64,000 bases of DNA, taken from RCIO01 sp964629765 (GTDB lineage Bacteria > Pseudomonadota > Alphaproteobacteria > Rhizobiales > Rhizobiaceae). The stretch covers positions 21,854-85,853 of the forward strand of contig CAZVTK010000006.1 of assembly GCA_964629765.1 (NCBI GenBank). The letters are read 5' to 3'. Numbering within the stretch: position 1 is the first letter of the stretch; every line of letters begins with the position of its first letter. This document shows, piece after piece, positions 25,012 through 33,297 of this stretch. The position numbers were made by a program, and so were the translations under genes. Under the pieces are notes generated by a model, which searched no databases, was not told the origin of the DNA, and worked only from the letters and a program-made list of their open reading frames with translations.

Positions 25012-26561
25012 GCGAGCTGAGCCCCATCGCGACCGAGATCTTGTGGACGCGGCTCATCGGCATCGTCGACGAGGCGGCCGCCACCTTTGTGCGCGCATCG
25101 TTCTCGACGCTCGTCCGCGAAGCCAACGATTATGCGGTGGTGCTGACCGACCGGCATGGCCGGAACCTCGCCCAGAGCTCGCAGTCGATCCCGTCCTTCA
25201 TCGCGACGCTGCCCGAGACGGTGCGGCTGTTCCTGCGCGAGTTCGGTATAGGGACCATGCGGCCCGGCGATGCCTTCATCACCAACGATCCGTGGTTCGG
25301 CACGGGGCACCTGAACGATGCGACCATCGTCGCGCCGATCTTTCTCGGCGGCGAGGTGGTGGCCTTTGCCGGCGTCGTCAGCCATCTGCCGGACATTGGC
25401 GGCCGGCTGCGCAACCCGTCCAACCGGGAGCTGTTCGAGGAAGGTCTCCAGATTCCCCCGCTGCGGCTGCTGCACGCGGGCGAGGAGGACCGGGTGCTGA
25501 TCCGGCTGATCCGCGAGAACGTTCGCGTTCCCGACGAGACGATGGGCGACATCTGGGCGATGACGGCCTGCGTCAACTCTCTCGGCAATCGGCTCGCATC
25601 GATGCTGACGGAGACGGGGATCGACCTCGGCGCGTTCGCCGACGACATCATCCGCCGGACGGAGACGGCGATGCGCGACGCCATCCGCGCGGCGCCCGAC
25701 GGCTCGTGGGACTACGAGATCCGCAATGACGGCCCCACCGGCGTCGCGGGCGGCGAGATCGTGATCCGGGCGACGGTGACGATCGCCGGCGACGAGGTCT
25801 CGGTCGATTATGCCGGCTCGTCCGGGCAGGTGAATCTCGCGATCAATACGGTGCTGAACTACACCAAGGCTTATTCGGCCTATGCGCTGAAGTCGCTGTT
25901 CGCGCCGTGGATACCGAACAACGAGGGGGCCTTCCTGCCGCTGTCGATCACCGCGCCCGAGGGCAGCATCCTCAATCCCGTCAGGCCGGCGCCGGTCGGC
26001 GCGCGCGGCATGATCGGGCACCTGCTGCCGCCGGCGATCTTCGGGGCCTTGGTCGATGCGCTCGGCGAGCGGACCCAGGCCGCCCCCGGATCGCCGTCGA
26101 ACAACATCCAGATTTCGAGCCTCTCCGGCCGCAAGCGCTACGCGGTCAACGCCTTCCTCGGGGCCGGGCAGGGCGGCGGCGCCGGCCGGCACGGCGCCAG
26201 CGCCGTCAGCTTCCCGTCCAACCTGTCCAATACGCCGGTCGAGGTGCTGGAGAACCAGGCGCCGATCGAGGTGCATGAGCGCAAGATCCTGCGCGGCTCG
26301 GGCGGCGGCGGCCGCTTCCGCGGCGGCGACGGCATCGGCATGAGCTTCACCTTCCGCGGCGAGGCGTCGGCGATCGCGTCCTTCATGATCAACCGCATCC
26401 GGTGCCCGGCGCCGGGCCTGAAAGGCGGCGCGCCGGGACGCGCCGCGAAACTGGAGATCAACGGCACCCCCCATGCCGCGTCCGGCACCCACGTCCTGTC
26501 GCAGGGCGACCGCGTGGTCATCGAGACGGGCGGCGGGGGCGGGTTTGGAGAGGGCAAATGA
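25008..26561 (+). CDS. HyuB-type hydantoinase/oxoprolinase β subunit
   Basis: 517 residues. Begins SPIATEILWTRLIGIVDEAA and contains FITNDPWFGTGHLNDATIV, FAGVVSHLPDIGG (metal-binding His/Asp region), SVDYAGSSGQV, NNEGAFLPLSITAPEG and the glycine-rich GSGGGGRFRGGDGIGMSF near the end, all standard for HyuB. It forms the hydrolytic or carboxylating half with HyuA, to which it is coupled by a 4-bp overlap. Length is normal, with no truncation. Confidence 0.93.
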   Translation: MSELSPIATEILWTRLIGIVDEAAATFVRASFSTLVREANDYAVVLTDRHGRNLAQSSQSIPSFIATLPETVRLFLREFGIGTMRPGDAFITNDPWFGTGHLNDATIVAPIFLGGEVVAFAGVVSHLPDIGGRLRNPSNRELFEEGLQIPPLRLLHAGEEDRVLIRLIRENVRVPDETMGDIWAMTACVNSLGNRLASMLTETGIDLGAFADDIIRRTETAMRDAIRAAPDGSWDYEIRNDGPTGVAGGEIVIRATVTIAGDEVSVDYAGSSGQVNLAINTVLNYTKAYSAYALKSLFAPWIPNNEGAFLPLSITAPEGSILNPVRPAPVGARGMIGHLLPPAIFGALVDALGERTQAAPGSPSNNIQISSLSGRKRYAVNAFLGAGQGGGAGRHGASAVSFPSNLSNTPVEVLENQAPIEVHERKILRGSGGGGRFRGGDGIGMSFTFRGEASAIASFMINRIRCPAPGLKGGAPGRAAKLEINGTPHAASGTHVLSQGDRVVIETGGGGGFGEGK

Positions 26562-27358
26562 AGCACGCCGGCAAGGTCGCAATCATCACCGGGGCCGCGC
26601 AGGGCATCGGCAGGGCCTGCGCCGAGCGGCTGTTCGCCGACGGCGCCACCGTCGCGATCACCGACATCCAGGCAGATCTGGCCCGGTCGGTGGCCGAGAC
26701 GCTCGATCCGTCGGGAAAGCGGGCGATCGCGATGCGGTGCGACGTCGGCAAGCGCAGCGACATCAAGGAGGTCGTCGCCGCCGTGGCCGGGCGTTTCGGC
26801 CGCCTCGACATCATGGTCAACAATGCCGCGATCACCTGCACGACGCCGGCGATCGACCTGACCGAGGAGGAGCTGGACCGCGTCCTCGACGTCAATCTGA
26901 AGGGCTGCTATTTCGGCACGCAGGAAGCCGCGCGCGTCATGCTCGGGCAGGAGACGGGCGGCGCCATCGTCAACATGTCGTCGGCGCAGGCCGAACTCGT
27001 CATCCCGGACAGGGTTCCGTACGGCATCTCCAAGGCCGCGATCAACCAGATCACCCGCATCTTCGCCATCGCGCTGGCCCGGCAGAACATCCGCGTCAAC
27101 GCCGTCGGTCCGGGCACGATCCTAACGCCGCTCGTCGTCGGCATGAACAGCAACGAGGCCGCCTATCGCCGCGTGCTGTCGCGCACGCCGATGGGCCGGG
27201 TCGGACGGGCGGACGAGGTCGCGGGGATCGTCTCGTTCCTGGCGAGCGACGATGCGTCCTACGTGACCGGGCAGACCGTCTACGCCGATGGCGGGCGCGC
27301 CTACCTGAACTACACCGTCCCCGTCGACGACGTCCTCCCGGAGCTCAAGCTTTCATGA
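26558..27358 (+). CDS. SDR-family oxidoreductase
   Basis: 266 residues. Classical SDR: cofactor motif TGAAQGIG, NNAA (VNNAAITC), catalytic Ser in VNMSSAQAE and YGISK (YxxxK), then NAVGPGTILTP and the YVTGQTVYADGG C-terminal motif. NAD(P)-dependent oxidation or reduction of an alcohol/ketone. Coupled on both sides (ATGA), so it belongs to the same pathway as HyuAB and BKACE; perhaps it makes the 3-keto acid for the latter (inference). Confidence 0.9.
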   Translation: MKHAGKVAIITGAAQGIGRACAERLFADGATVAITDIQADLARSVAETLDPSGKRAIAMRCDVGKRSDIKEVVAAVAGRFGRLDIMVNNAAITCTTPAIDLTEEELDRVLDVNLKGCYFGTQEAARVMLGQETGGAIVNMSSAQAELVIPDRVPYGISKAAINQITRIFAIALARQNIRVNAVGPGTILTPLVVGMNSNEAAYRRVLSRTPMGRVGRADEVAGIVSFLASDDASYVTGQTVYADGGRAYLNYTVPVDDVLPELKLS

Positions 27359-28206
27359 CGACCGCCTGCATCATCACCGTCGCCATCAACGGCTCCGTCC
27401 CGCAGAAAGCCGACACGCCCGCGGTGCCGATTTCCGTCGCCGAGATGATCGAGAGCACGCACGATGCCTTCGAGGCGGGCGCCTCGCTGGTCCATATGCA
27501 TGCCCGCAATGCCGACGGCAGCTCCAGCTCCGACCCGGAGGTCTTCTGGGGCGCCAGGGAGGGCATCGAGAAGCACTGCCCGGGCATGATCATCCAGTAT
27601 TCGACCGGGGCGCGGGGGCGCGAGCTGTCCCAGCGCAGCGGCATGCTCGACCAGTCGCCGGACATGGCCTCGCTCGCCACCGGCTCGGTCAATTTTCCCA
27701 CCTTCGTCAACGAGAACCCGCCGGCCTTCATCGACGACCTCGCGAGCCGGATGCTGACATACGGCGTGAAGGCGGAGTGCGAGATTTTCGACCTCGCGAT
27801 GCTCTACAACACCAGGGATCTGGTGGATCGCGAGCTGCTCAAGCCGAATCCCCACGTCCAGTTCGTGTTCGGCGTCCGCAACGCCCTGCCGGCCCGGCGC
27901 GAGATCCTGGAGTTCCAGTTGTCCGAGCTCAAGAAGGTCCTGCCCGGCGCGACATGGGCCGCGGCGGGCCTCGGCCGGCACCAGCTCGAGGTCAACCACT
28001 GGACTCTCGAGCTCGGCGGGCACTGCCGCACCGGGCTGGAGGACAACATCAAGTTCGACAAGACGCGCCTGGCGGCGTCCAATGCCGAGCTCGTCGCCCG
28101 GCTGGCCTCGCTGTGCCCGCACTATGGCCGGCACGTCGCGACTCCTGCCGAGGCGCGGGCGATCCTCGGCCTGCGCCCGGTTTCGGCCCCGGCCGCGGTC
28201 AGGTGA
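27355..28206 (+). CDS. β-keto acid cleavage enzyme (BKACE, Kce-like)
   Basis: 283 residues. BKACE enzymes use acetyl-CoA to split a β-keto acid into acetoacetate and a new acyl-CoA. The zinc histidines are H47 and H49 (VHMHAR). AVNGS-like IITVAINGSVP opens the barrel, and GLGRHQLEVNHW with GHCRTGLEDN gives the C-terminal active-site Glu region. It is the last gene of the operon; a weak hairpin (TCCCGAG with CTCCGGGA) occupies the 35 bp before the convergent iclR. The substrate side chain cannot be predicted. Confidence 0.92.
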   Translation: MTTACIITVAINGSVPQKADTPAVPISVAEMIESTHDAFEAGASLVHMHARNADGSSSSDPEVFWGAREGIEKHCPGMIIQYSTGARGRELSQRSGMLDQSPDMASLATGSVNFPTFVNENPPAFIDDLASRMLTYGVKAECEIFDLAMLYNTRDLVDRELLKPNPHVQFVFGVRNALPARREILEFQLSELKKVLPGATWAAAGLGRHQLEVNHWTLELGGHCRTGLEDNIKFDKTRLAASNAELVARLASLCPHYGRHVATPAEARAILGLRPVSAPAAVR

Positions 28207-28241
28207 ACCGGCATCCCGAGCACGCTCCGGGAAAGCGAAGG

Positions 28242-29048
28242 TCAGGGCGCCTCGAAAACGTTCCTGGGCACCACGCCGCCGAGCACGCGGGTGGCCTGGT
28301 TCGCCGCATTGACGACGATCGCCGCGACGCGGTCGAACTCCGAGCGGGGCAGCGACGTGGAATCGCTCGTCAGCACGATCGATCCCACGGGCATCGGATC
28401 GGCGCTCCAGATCGGCGCGGCGATGCTGCTGATGCGCGATACGGTGCCCCGCTCGGTGACCGCGTACATGCGGTCGCGGGTGGCGAGCAGCTCCTTGCGG
28501 ATGTCCTCGGGGCTTTCCTGCGCATCGTCGGACTTGCCGGCCGACGACAGGACCTTGTCGATGGTGGCATCGTCGTAGAAGGCCAGGATGGCGCGGCCGG
28601 ACGCCGTGAGGTGCATCGGGATCCGCTGGCCGGGATCGGACGAATTGGCCCGCCCCTTGTCCCCCTCGTGCTTGTCCAGATAGACGATGTCGGGAAAATC
28701 GGCCCAGGCCAGATAGGCCGTGAACTCGGAGATCTTGCTCGCATACCGAATGATGGGGCGGATGAGCCGGCGCGGCTCGTTCCGCACGATCACGCTGGAG
28801 CCCAGCTCCCACAGGCGCAAGGTCGGCCTGTAGCGGCTCGTATCAGTCGTCTTCTCGACATAGCCCTCGTCGAGAAGGGTCTGGATGATACGCTGTACCG
28901 CGCTCTTGTTGAGGGCGATGTCGCGCGACAGCTCGGAAATGCCTCTCGGCGTATCCGACGTTGCGATCGACTCAAGTACCCTCAGACATTTCCGTAATGT
29001 GGTGCTCAAAGACCGCCTCGCAGATTCCGTATCGATTTGCGCGCGCAA
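28242..29048 (-). CDS. IclR-family transcriptional regulator
   Basis: 268 residues from a TTG at 29048; no in-frame ATG precedes the HTH, so the exact start is uncertain by some residues. The winged HTH is at about residues 17-75 (RVLESIATSDTPRGISELSR, then NKSAVQRIIQTLLDEGYV). The effector domain includes MHLTASGRAILAF and the C-terminal SIVLTSDSTSLPRSEF. IclR proteins bind small carboxylates and usually repress or activate neighbouring catabolic genes. Four matching dyads lie at the operon, iclR, ABC-ATPase and binding-protein promoters, making this the probable regulator of region 15-36 kb. Confidence 0.9.
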   Translation of the reverse strand: MRAQIDTESARRSLSTTLRKCLRVLESIATSDTPRGISELSRDIALNKSAVQRIIQTLLDEGYVEKTTDTSRYRPTLRLWELGSSVIVRNEPRRLIRPIIRYASKISEFTAYLAWADFPDIVYLDKHEGDKGRANSSDPGQRIPMHLTASGRAILAFYDDATIDKVLSSAGKSDDAQESPEDIRKELLATRDRMYAVTERGTVSRISSIAAPIWSADPMPVGSIVLTSDSTSLPRSEFDRVAAIVVNAANQATRVLGGVVPRNVFEAP

Positions 29049-29053
29049 CCTAC

Positions 29054-29083
29054 ATGATCGGTTCGCATTTCGATACCGATCAT
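29054..29083 (-). promoter_or_regulatory. Extended operator upstream of iclR (autoregulation)
   Basis: A 30-bp near-perfect dyad: ATGATCGG (29054-29061) pairs with CCGATCAT (29076-29083). Inside it is the 7-5-7 core CGGTTCG-CATTT-CGATACC (29059-29077). It begins 6 bp upstream of the TTG start of iclR, so binding would block its own expression. Confidence 0.6.
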
Positions 29084-29175
29084 TTTCATGTTCCGCCGGC
29101 GCGTGCGACTCTGTCCGTAACGACGTATTTATGAGCAGCGCCCGTCTTAATACGGCGTCGCGTAATATGAATAAT

Positions 29176-29208
29176 CATATTGATTAACGATAGGCTGTAT
29201 CATATATT
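29176..29208 (+). promoter_or_regulatory. Promoter and IclR-type operator of the ABC importer ATPase gene
   Basis: -35 TTGATT (29180-29185), 17-bp spacer, -10 TATATT (29203-29208). The dyad CATATTG-ATTAA-CGATAGG (29176-29194; 5/7 and 6/7 matches to the arms) covers the -35. The promoter elements are good; the operator is the weakest of the four sites. Confidence 0.6.
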
Positions 29209-29256
29209 GGCCTCCTGCCTATCCGAGGGGCCGGTCAAGCGGAGGACGGATCGTTT

Positions 29257-30057
29257 ATGGTAGCCAGACACTCTGCCGCCGGCGCTCCTGACACGAAGCG
29301 CTCGAAGATGCGGGTCTCGCAGTCGGACGTCGCCCTCGAAATGGCGGGCGTCAACAAATGGTACGGCGACTTTCAGGTCCTGACCAACGTCAACCTGAAG
29401 GTGATGCAGGGCGAGCGCGTCGTGATCTGCGGCCCTTCCGGTTCCGGGAAGTCGACGCTGATACGCTGCGTCAACCGCCTCGAGGAGCATCAGGAGGGCA
29501 GCATCGTCGTTGACGGCATCGCGCTGACCGGCGACCTCAAGAAGATCGACGAGGTGCGCCGCGAGGTCGGAATGGTGTTCCAGAGCTTCAACCTCTTCCC
29601 GCACCTGACGATCCTCGAGAATTGCACGCTGGCGCCGATCTGGGTCCGCAAGATCTCCCGCAGGCAGGCCGAGGAGACGGCCATGCACTTCCTGCACCGC
29701 GTCAAGATCCCCGAGCAGGCTCACAAATATCCCGGCCAGCTTTCCGGCGGCCAGCAGCAGCGCGTCGCCATCGCCCGGTCGCTCTGCATGAATCCGCGCC
29801 TGATGCTGTTCGACGAGCCGACCTCGGCGCTCGACCCGGAGATGGTCAACGAGGTGCTGGAGACGATGGTCTCGCTGGCGGAGGAGGGCATGACCATGCT
29901 GTGCGTGACCCACGAGATGGGGTTCGCGCGCAACGTGGCCAACCGCGTGATCTTCATGGATAAGGGCCAGATCGTCGAGCAGAACTCGCCGGACGAGTTC
30001 TTCGGCAATCCCCGGCACGAGCGCACCCGCGATTTCCTGCGGCAGATCCTTCATTGA
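29257..30057 (+). CDS. Polar amino-acid ABC transporter ATP-binding protein
   Basis: 266 residues. GlnQ/AapP-type ATPase: Walker A GPSGSGKST, Q-loop MVFQSFNLFPHL, signature LSGGQQQRVAIAR, Walker B LMLFDEPTSALDPE and switch His in VTHEMGFA. It energises uptake by the Aap/Bzt-like permeases encoded at 32143-34355. Unusually the ATPase gene comes first and is separated from the binding-protein gene by an SDR gene. A purine-rich GGAGG lies 11 bp upstream of the ATG at 29257; the Met 18 codons in (MRVSQ) is an alternative start. Confidence 0.93.
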   Translation: MVARHSAAGAPDTKRSKMRVSQSDVALEMAGVNKWYGDFQVLTNVNLKVMQGERVVICGPSGSGKSTLIRCVNRLEEHQEGSIVVDGIALTGDLKKIDEVRREVGMVFQSFNLFPHLTILENCTLAPIWVRKISRRQAEETAMHFLHRVKIPEQAHKYPGQLSGGQQQRVAIARSLCMNPRLMLFDEPTSALDPEMVNEVLETMVSLAEEGMTMLCVTHEMGFARNVANRVIFMDKGQIVEQNSPDEFFGNPRHERTRDFLRQILH

Positions 30058-30105
30058 GATCGGCGAAGGGCCGGCCGCAGCGGGTCGTGGAGATAGGAGG
30101 TCGCG

Positions 30106-30828
30106 ATGACGACGAATAGCGAAAGCACGCGCCGCGTGGCGCTGGTCACCGCGGCCAGCCGCGGCATGGGCGAGGGCATCGCCCGGGAGCTGGTGCGCCG
30201 GGGCTGGCGCGTCTCGCTGTTCGCGCGTTCGGAGCAGGTGCTGGAGCTCGGCAAGGAGCTCGATGCGCCCGCCTTTCGGGGGTCGACGGCGAATGCCGAT
30301 GATCTCGCGCGGTTCGTCGATTCGAGCTGGGAGCGGTTCGGGCGGATCGACGCGGTGGTCAACAATACCGGTCACCCGCCGAGGGGCGACCTGCTCGCCA
30401 TACCGGACGAGGACTGGCATGAGGCGATGGATCTCGTTCTCCTGAACGTCGCGCGCATGAGCCGCCTCGTGACGCCGCTGATGCTCCGGGGCGGACAGAG
30501 CGGCGCGTCGCTCAACATATCGAGCATCGCCGCCATTCAGCCCGATGCGACGCACCCCGTCTCGGCCGTGCTGCGGGCGGGCCTCGGCAGCTTCGCCAAG
30601 CTCTATGCCGACCGCTATGCGGCGCAGGGCCTGCGCATGAACAACATCCTTGCCGGCCGGATCGACAGCTATCCCCAGCCGCCGGAGCGAATCCGGGAAA
30701 TCCCCGCGGGACGGCTCGGGACGGTTTCGGAAGTGGCCGAATTCGCGGCGTTCCTGTTGTCCGAGGGCGCGTCCTACATCAACGGCCAGAGCATCGCCGT
30801 CGATGGCGGTTTGACGCGCCGTATCTAA
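30106..30828 (+). CDS. SDR-fold protein with degenerate active site
   Basis: 240 residues. The Rossmann motif TAASRGMGEG and VNNTGHPP are intact, and the C-terminal SYINGQSIAVDGG is normal. The catalytic YxxxK is missing: after the conserved serines (NISSIAAIQ) the expected site reads THPVSAVLRAGLGSFAK. It therefore may bind NAD(P) without classical dehydrogenase chemistry or use other residues; SDRs with this SxxLRAxL pattern are known. It lies between the ABC ATPase and binding-protein genes, 48 bp after the former. Confidence 0.82.
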   Translation: MTTNSESTRRVALVTAASRGMGEGIARELVRRGWRVSLFARSEQVLELGKELDAPAFRGSTANADDLARFVDSSWERFGRIDAVVNNTGHPPRGDLLAIPDEDWHEAMDLVLLNVARMSRLVTPLMLRGGQSGASLNISSIAAIQPDATHPVSAVLRAGLGSFAKLYADRYAAQGLRMNNILAGRIDSYPQPPERIREIPAGRLGTVSEVAEFAAFLLSEGASYINGQSIAVDGGLTRRI

Positions 30829-30903
30829 AATATCCCCTCAAATAGCGCTCGATGTGGTAACAGGGTATGACGTTGCCACATAACTTATCGTTTGAGGTGA
30901 TAA

Positions 30904-30933
30904 TTGACACGTCGTATCCTAAAATGATACGAA
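30904..30933 (+). promoter_or_regulatory. Promoter and IclR-type operator of the binding-protein gene
   Basis: -35 TTGACA (30904-30909), 18-bp spacer and a weak -10 TACGAA (30928-30933). The dyad CGTATCC-TAAAA-TGATACG (30913-30931) fills the spacer, with both six-base outer arms perfect. It gives the high-level binding-protein gene its own regulated promoter. Confidence 0.65.
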
Positions 30934-31026
30934 AGAGCAGATTGTGTGGGGGCGAAGGGGAACTCGCTCGAAGCAATCGTTGAGGCCGCCTCCACCCCTG
31001 AGGCGACAACGTGAGGAGAAATCTCT

Positions 31027-32064
31027 ATGAAAATCCGCGATATGTTCCTTCTGGCACTGTCGGCGACAGTGCTGGCGGGCTTCAGCGAAACTGCGCTGGC
31101 CCAGCAGACCAACGTCGAGACGATCAAGGCGCGCGGGAAGGTTCTCTGCGCCATTCCCAACGGCGCCCGCCCCGGTTACGCCGAACTGGATTCGGCCAAC
31201 AAATGGCGCGGCATGGATATCGACATGTGCCGCGCCGTCGCCGCTGCGCTTTTCAACGATCCCGAGGCGATCGACTTCAAGCCGCTGAGCTGGCCCCAGC
31301 GTTTCCCGGCCTTGCAGACGGGCGAGATCGATTTCATCTCCTATACGACCACCTGGATCCTCTCGCGCGACACCGAGCTCGGCCTCCAGTTCTCGCGTCC
31401 GTACTATTTCGGCGAAGTGGGCGTTGTGGCGCATGCCGACCTCAACGTCACCAGCCTGGAAGAGCTCGACGGCGCGGCGATCTGCGTTCCCTCGGGCACC
31501 AGCTTCGAGAAGACGCTGGCCAACTGGTTCTCCGCCCACAATCTGAAATACACGCCGGTCAGCTTCGAGAACGTCAACGACGTGCAGAAGGCGTATCTGG
31601 AGCGGCGCTGCGACGCCTGGATGGCGAACCAGACGCAGATCGCCACCGCGGTGTATATCGAGAGCGACAAGCCGGAGGACCATGTGGTCCTGAAGGAGAC
31701 GCTGTCGCTCGATCCGAACGGCTACGTGGTCACTGCCACGAAGATCGACCTGCTGGACCTGCTGAACTGGACCATCAACGTCATGATCAACGCCGAGGAA
31801 GCGGGCATCACCTCGGCCAATGTCGAGGAACGGCGCGCCTCGGCGACCGATCCGGTCCAGGCCAAGCTGCTCGGCACCGCTCCCGGCATCGGCGCCGGGC
31901 TGAAGCTGGGCGACGACTGGGCGTACAACGTGATCAAGCATGTCGGCAATTACGGCGAGATGTGGGATCGCAACCTCGGCGCCAACTCGCCCTTCAAGCG
32001 CAAGCGCGGCTACAATGCGCTCGTCAAGGATGGCGGCCTGCACTTCCCGGTTTCGACGGACTGA
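31027..32064 (+). CDS. AapJ/BztA-like amino-acid ABC transporter substrate-binding protein
   Basis: 345 residues. Signal peptide (MKIRDMFLLALSATVLAGF, cleavage near ALAQQ). The mature domain has VETIKARGKVLCAIPNG, RGMDIDMCRAVAAALF, FPALQTGEIDFISYTTTW and LSRDTELGLQFSRPYYF, all typical of the general amino-acid binding proteins of Aap/Bzt systems. The pocket region PNGARPGYAELD differs from the family's usual glycine-rich stretch, so the ligand may differ. GAGGAGA precedes the ATG. Four cysteines are present in the mature protein. Confidence 0.92.
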   Translation: MKIRDMFLLALSATVLAGFSETALAQQTNVETIKARGKVLCAIPNGARPGYAELDSANKWRGMDIDMCRAVAAALFNDPEAIDFKPLSWPQRFPALQTGEIDFISYTTTWILSRDTELGLQFSRPYYFGEVGVVAHADLNVTSLEELDGAAICVPSGTSFEKTLANWFSAHNLKYTPVSFENVNDVQKAYLERRCDAWMANQTQIATAVYIESDKPEDHVVLKETLSLDPNGYVVTATKIDLLDLLNWTINVMINAEEAGITSANVEERRASATDPVQAKLLGTAPGIGAGLKLGDDWAYNVIKHVGNYGEMWDRNLGANSPFKRKRGYNALVKDGGLHFPVSTD

Positions 32065-32109
32065 CGGCGCGTTCCGTCTGACGTCTGACCCCTGTTAAAT
32101 GGGAATACG

Positions 32110-32134
32110 GCCGGCACCGTCAGTCGGTGCCGGC
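32110..32134 (+). repeat. mRNA hairpin between binding-protein and permease genes
   Basis: Perfect 10-bp stem GCCGGCACCG/CGGTGCCGGC with a 5-nt loop and no T-run. Placed 45 bp after the binding-protein stop and 8 bp before the permease ATG. Such hairpins commonly protect the 3' end of binding-protein mRNA or attenuate read-through, so that the binding protein outnumbers the permease. Confidence 0.6.
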
Positions 32135-32142
32135 ACCCGCAG

Positions 32143-33297
32143 ATGGTTGTCGCTGGGATGTTGAACAACAAGCAGGTCCGGGATCTCGTCGTCCAGGTCG
32201 TCGTCCTGGCCCTGTTCATCGGAACCATCGCGCTGTTCGTGATCATCGGCGTGAGGAACATCCAGGCCCTGGGCATGTCCTACGGCTGGGGCTTTCTCTC
32301 CCGCCAAGCCGGCATCGCCTTGACGTCGACATGGCCGTTCGAGCAGTCGGTGAGGGCGACCTATCTCGAATTCATCCTGATCGGCACCGCCAACACGATC
32401 CGTCTCTCCCTCGTCGTCATCGTCTTCGCCCTGCTGATCGGCATTCCGATCGGCGCCGCGCGTCTGTCGCGCGGACCCTCCGCCGTTGCCGCGAGCATCT
32501 ACATCCACACGGTGAGAGGGCCGTCCCTGCTCCTGCACGTGATGTTCTGGTACGCCGCCACCCGCACCTTCGGCCTGCCGCGGGCGGTCTACGAGCCGGG
32601 CGACTGGTTCATCCTGTCGAACCGGGGCGTGTTCCTGCCGGCGCTCTCGTCCGATGCGGCGCAAACGGCGCTGATCGCGCTCGGCCTGTGCGTGCTCGCC
32701 GTCGCCGGCGCGCGGATGGCGCTGCGGGAGCGGCTGTCCGACCACCCGCACCGCAAGCTGGATTTCGCTCTGGCGTCCTGCGCCGGCACCGTCCTCGCCG
32801 TGCTGCTGGCGGTCGCGGTCCTGCACGGGTCCGAAGCCTTCGAGCTGCCGGTCGCCGCGGGTTTCCGCGTCGTCGGCGGCATGGCGGTCTCGCCGGAGTT
32901 CTTCGCGTTCGCGTTGGCCGCGATCGTCTACATCGCCAATTACGTCGCCGAGATCGTCCGCCAGGGCGTCCAGTCCGTCGACCGCGGACTGACGGAGGCC
33001 GCGACCGCGCTGGCCCTGAAGCCGTGGCAGGTGTTCGTGCTCGTCCAGATGCCGCTCGCGATGCGCAACATGCTGCCGCCCTTCACCAATCTCATAACCT
33101 TCATCATCAAGTCCACCGCCGCCGCCACGGCGGTCGGCTATTCGGAACTCTTCACGGTCACGTCGCTGTCGATCAACCACACCGGGCATGTTCTCGAGTT
33201 GCTGCTGATCATGTGCGCCATCTATCTCCTCATCAATACGGCCGTGACCTTCGCGATGAACCTGATCAACGAGAAGATGAAGGTCCCGACCCGATGA
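32143..33297 (+). CDS. AapQ/BztB-like amino-acid ABC permease
   Basis: 384 residues. Long permease of the Aap/Bzt class: TM1 (VVVLALFIGTIALFVIIGV), then a large insert between TMs typical of this class. The HisM/GlnP membrane core includes GTANTIRLSLVVIVFALLIG, SIYIHTVRGPSLLLHVMFWY, the EAA-like loop EAATALALKPWQVFVLVQMP, and FIIKSTAAATAVGYSELF. It pairs with the next gene as a heterodimer in the inner membrane. The ATG at 32143 is 8 bp after the hairpin. Confidence 0.92.
   Translation: MVVAGMLNNKQVRDLVVQVVVLALFIGTIALFVIIGVRNIQALGMSYGWGFLSRQAGIALTSTWPFEQSVRATYLEFILIGTANTIRLSLVVIVFALLIGIPIGAARLSRGPSAVAASIYIHTVRGPSLLLHVMFWYAATRTFGLPRAVYEPGDWFILSNRGVFLPALSSDAAQTALIALGLCVLAVAGARMALRERLSDHPHRKLDFALASCAGTVLAVLLAVAVLHGSEAFELPVAAGFRVVGGMAVSPEFFAFALAAIVYIANYVAEIVRQGVQSVDRGLTEAATALALKPWQVFVLVQMPLAMRNMLPPFTNLITFIIKSTAAATAVGYSELFTVTSLSINHTGHVLELLLIMCAIYLLINTAVTFAMNLINEKMKVPTR

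Noticed and set aside
29028..29046. Second CGTATCG at the start of iclR as an operator.
   Set aside because: No matching second arm; it lies within the likely coding sequence.
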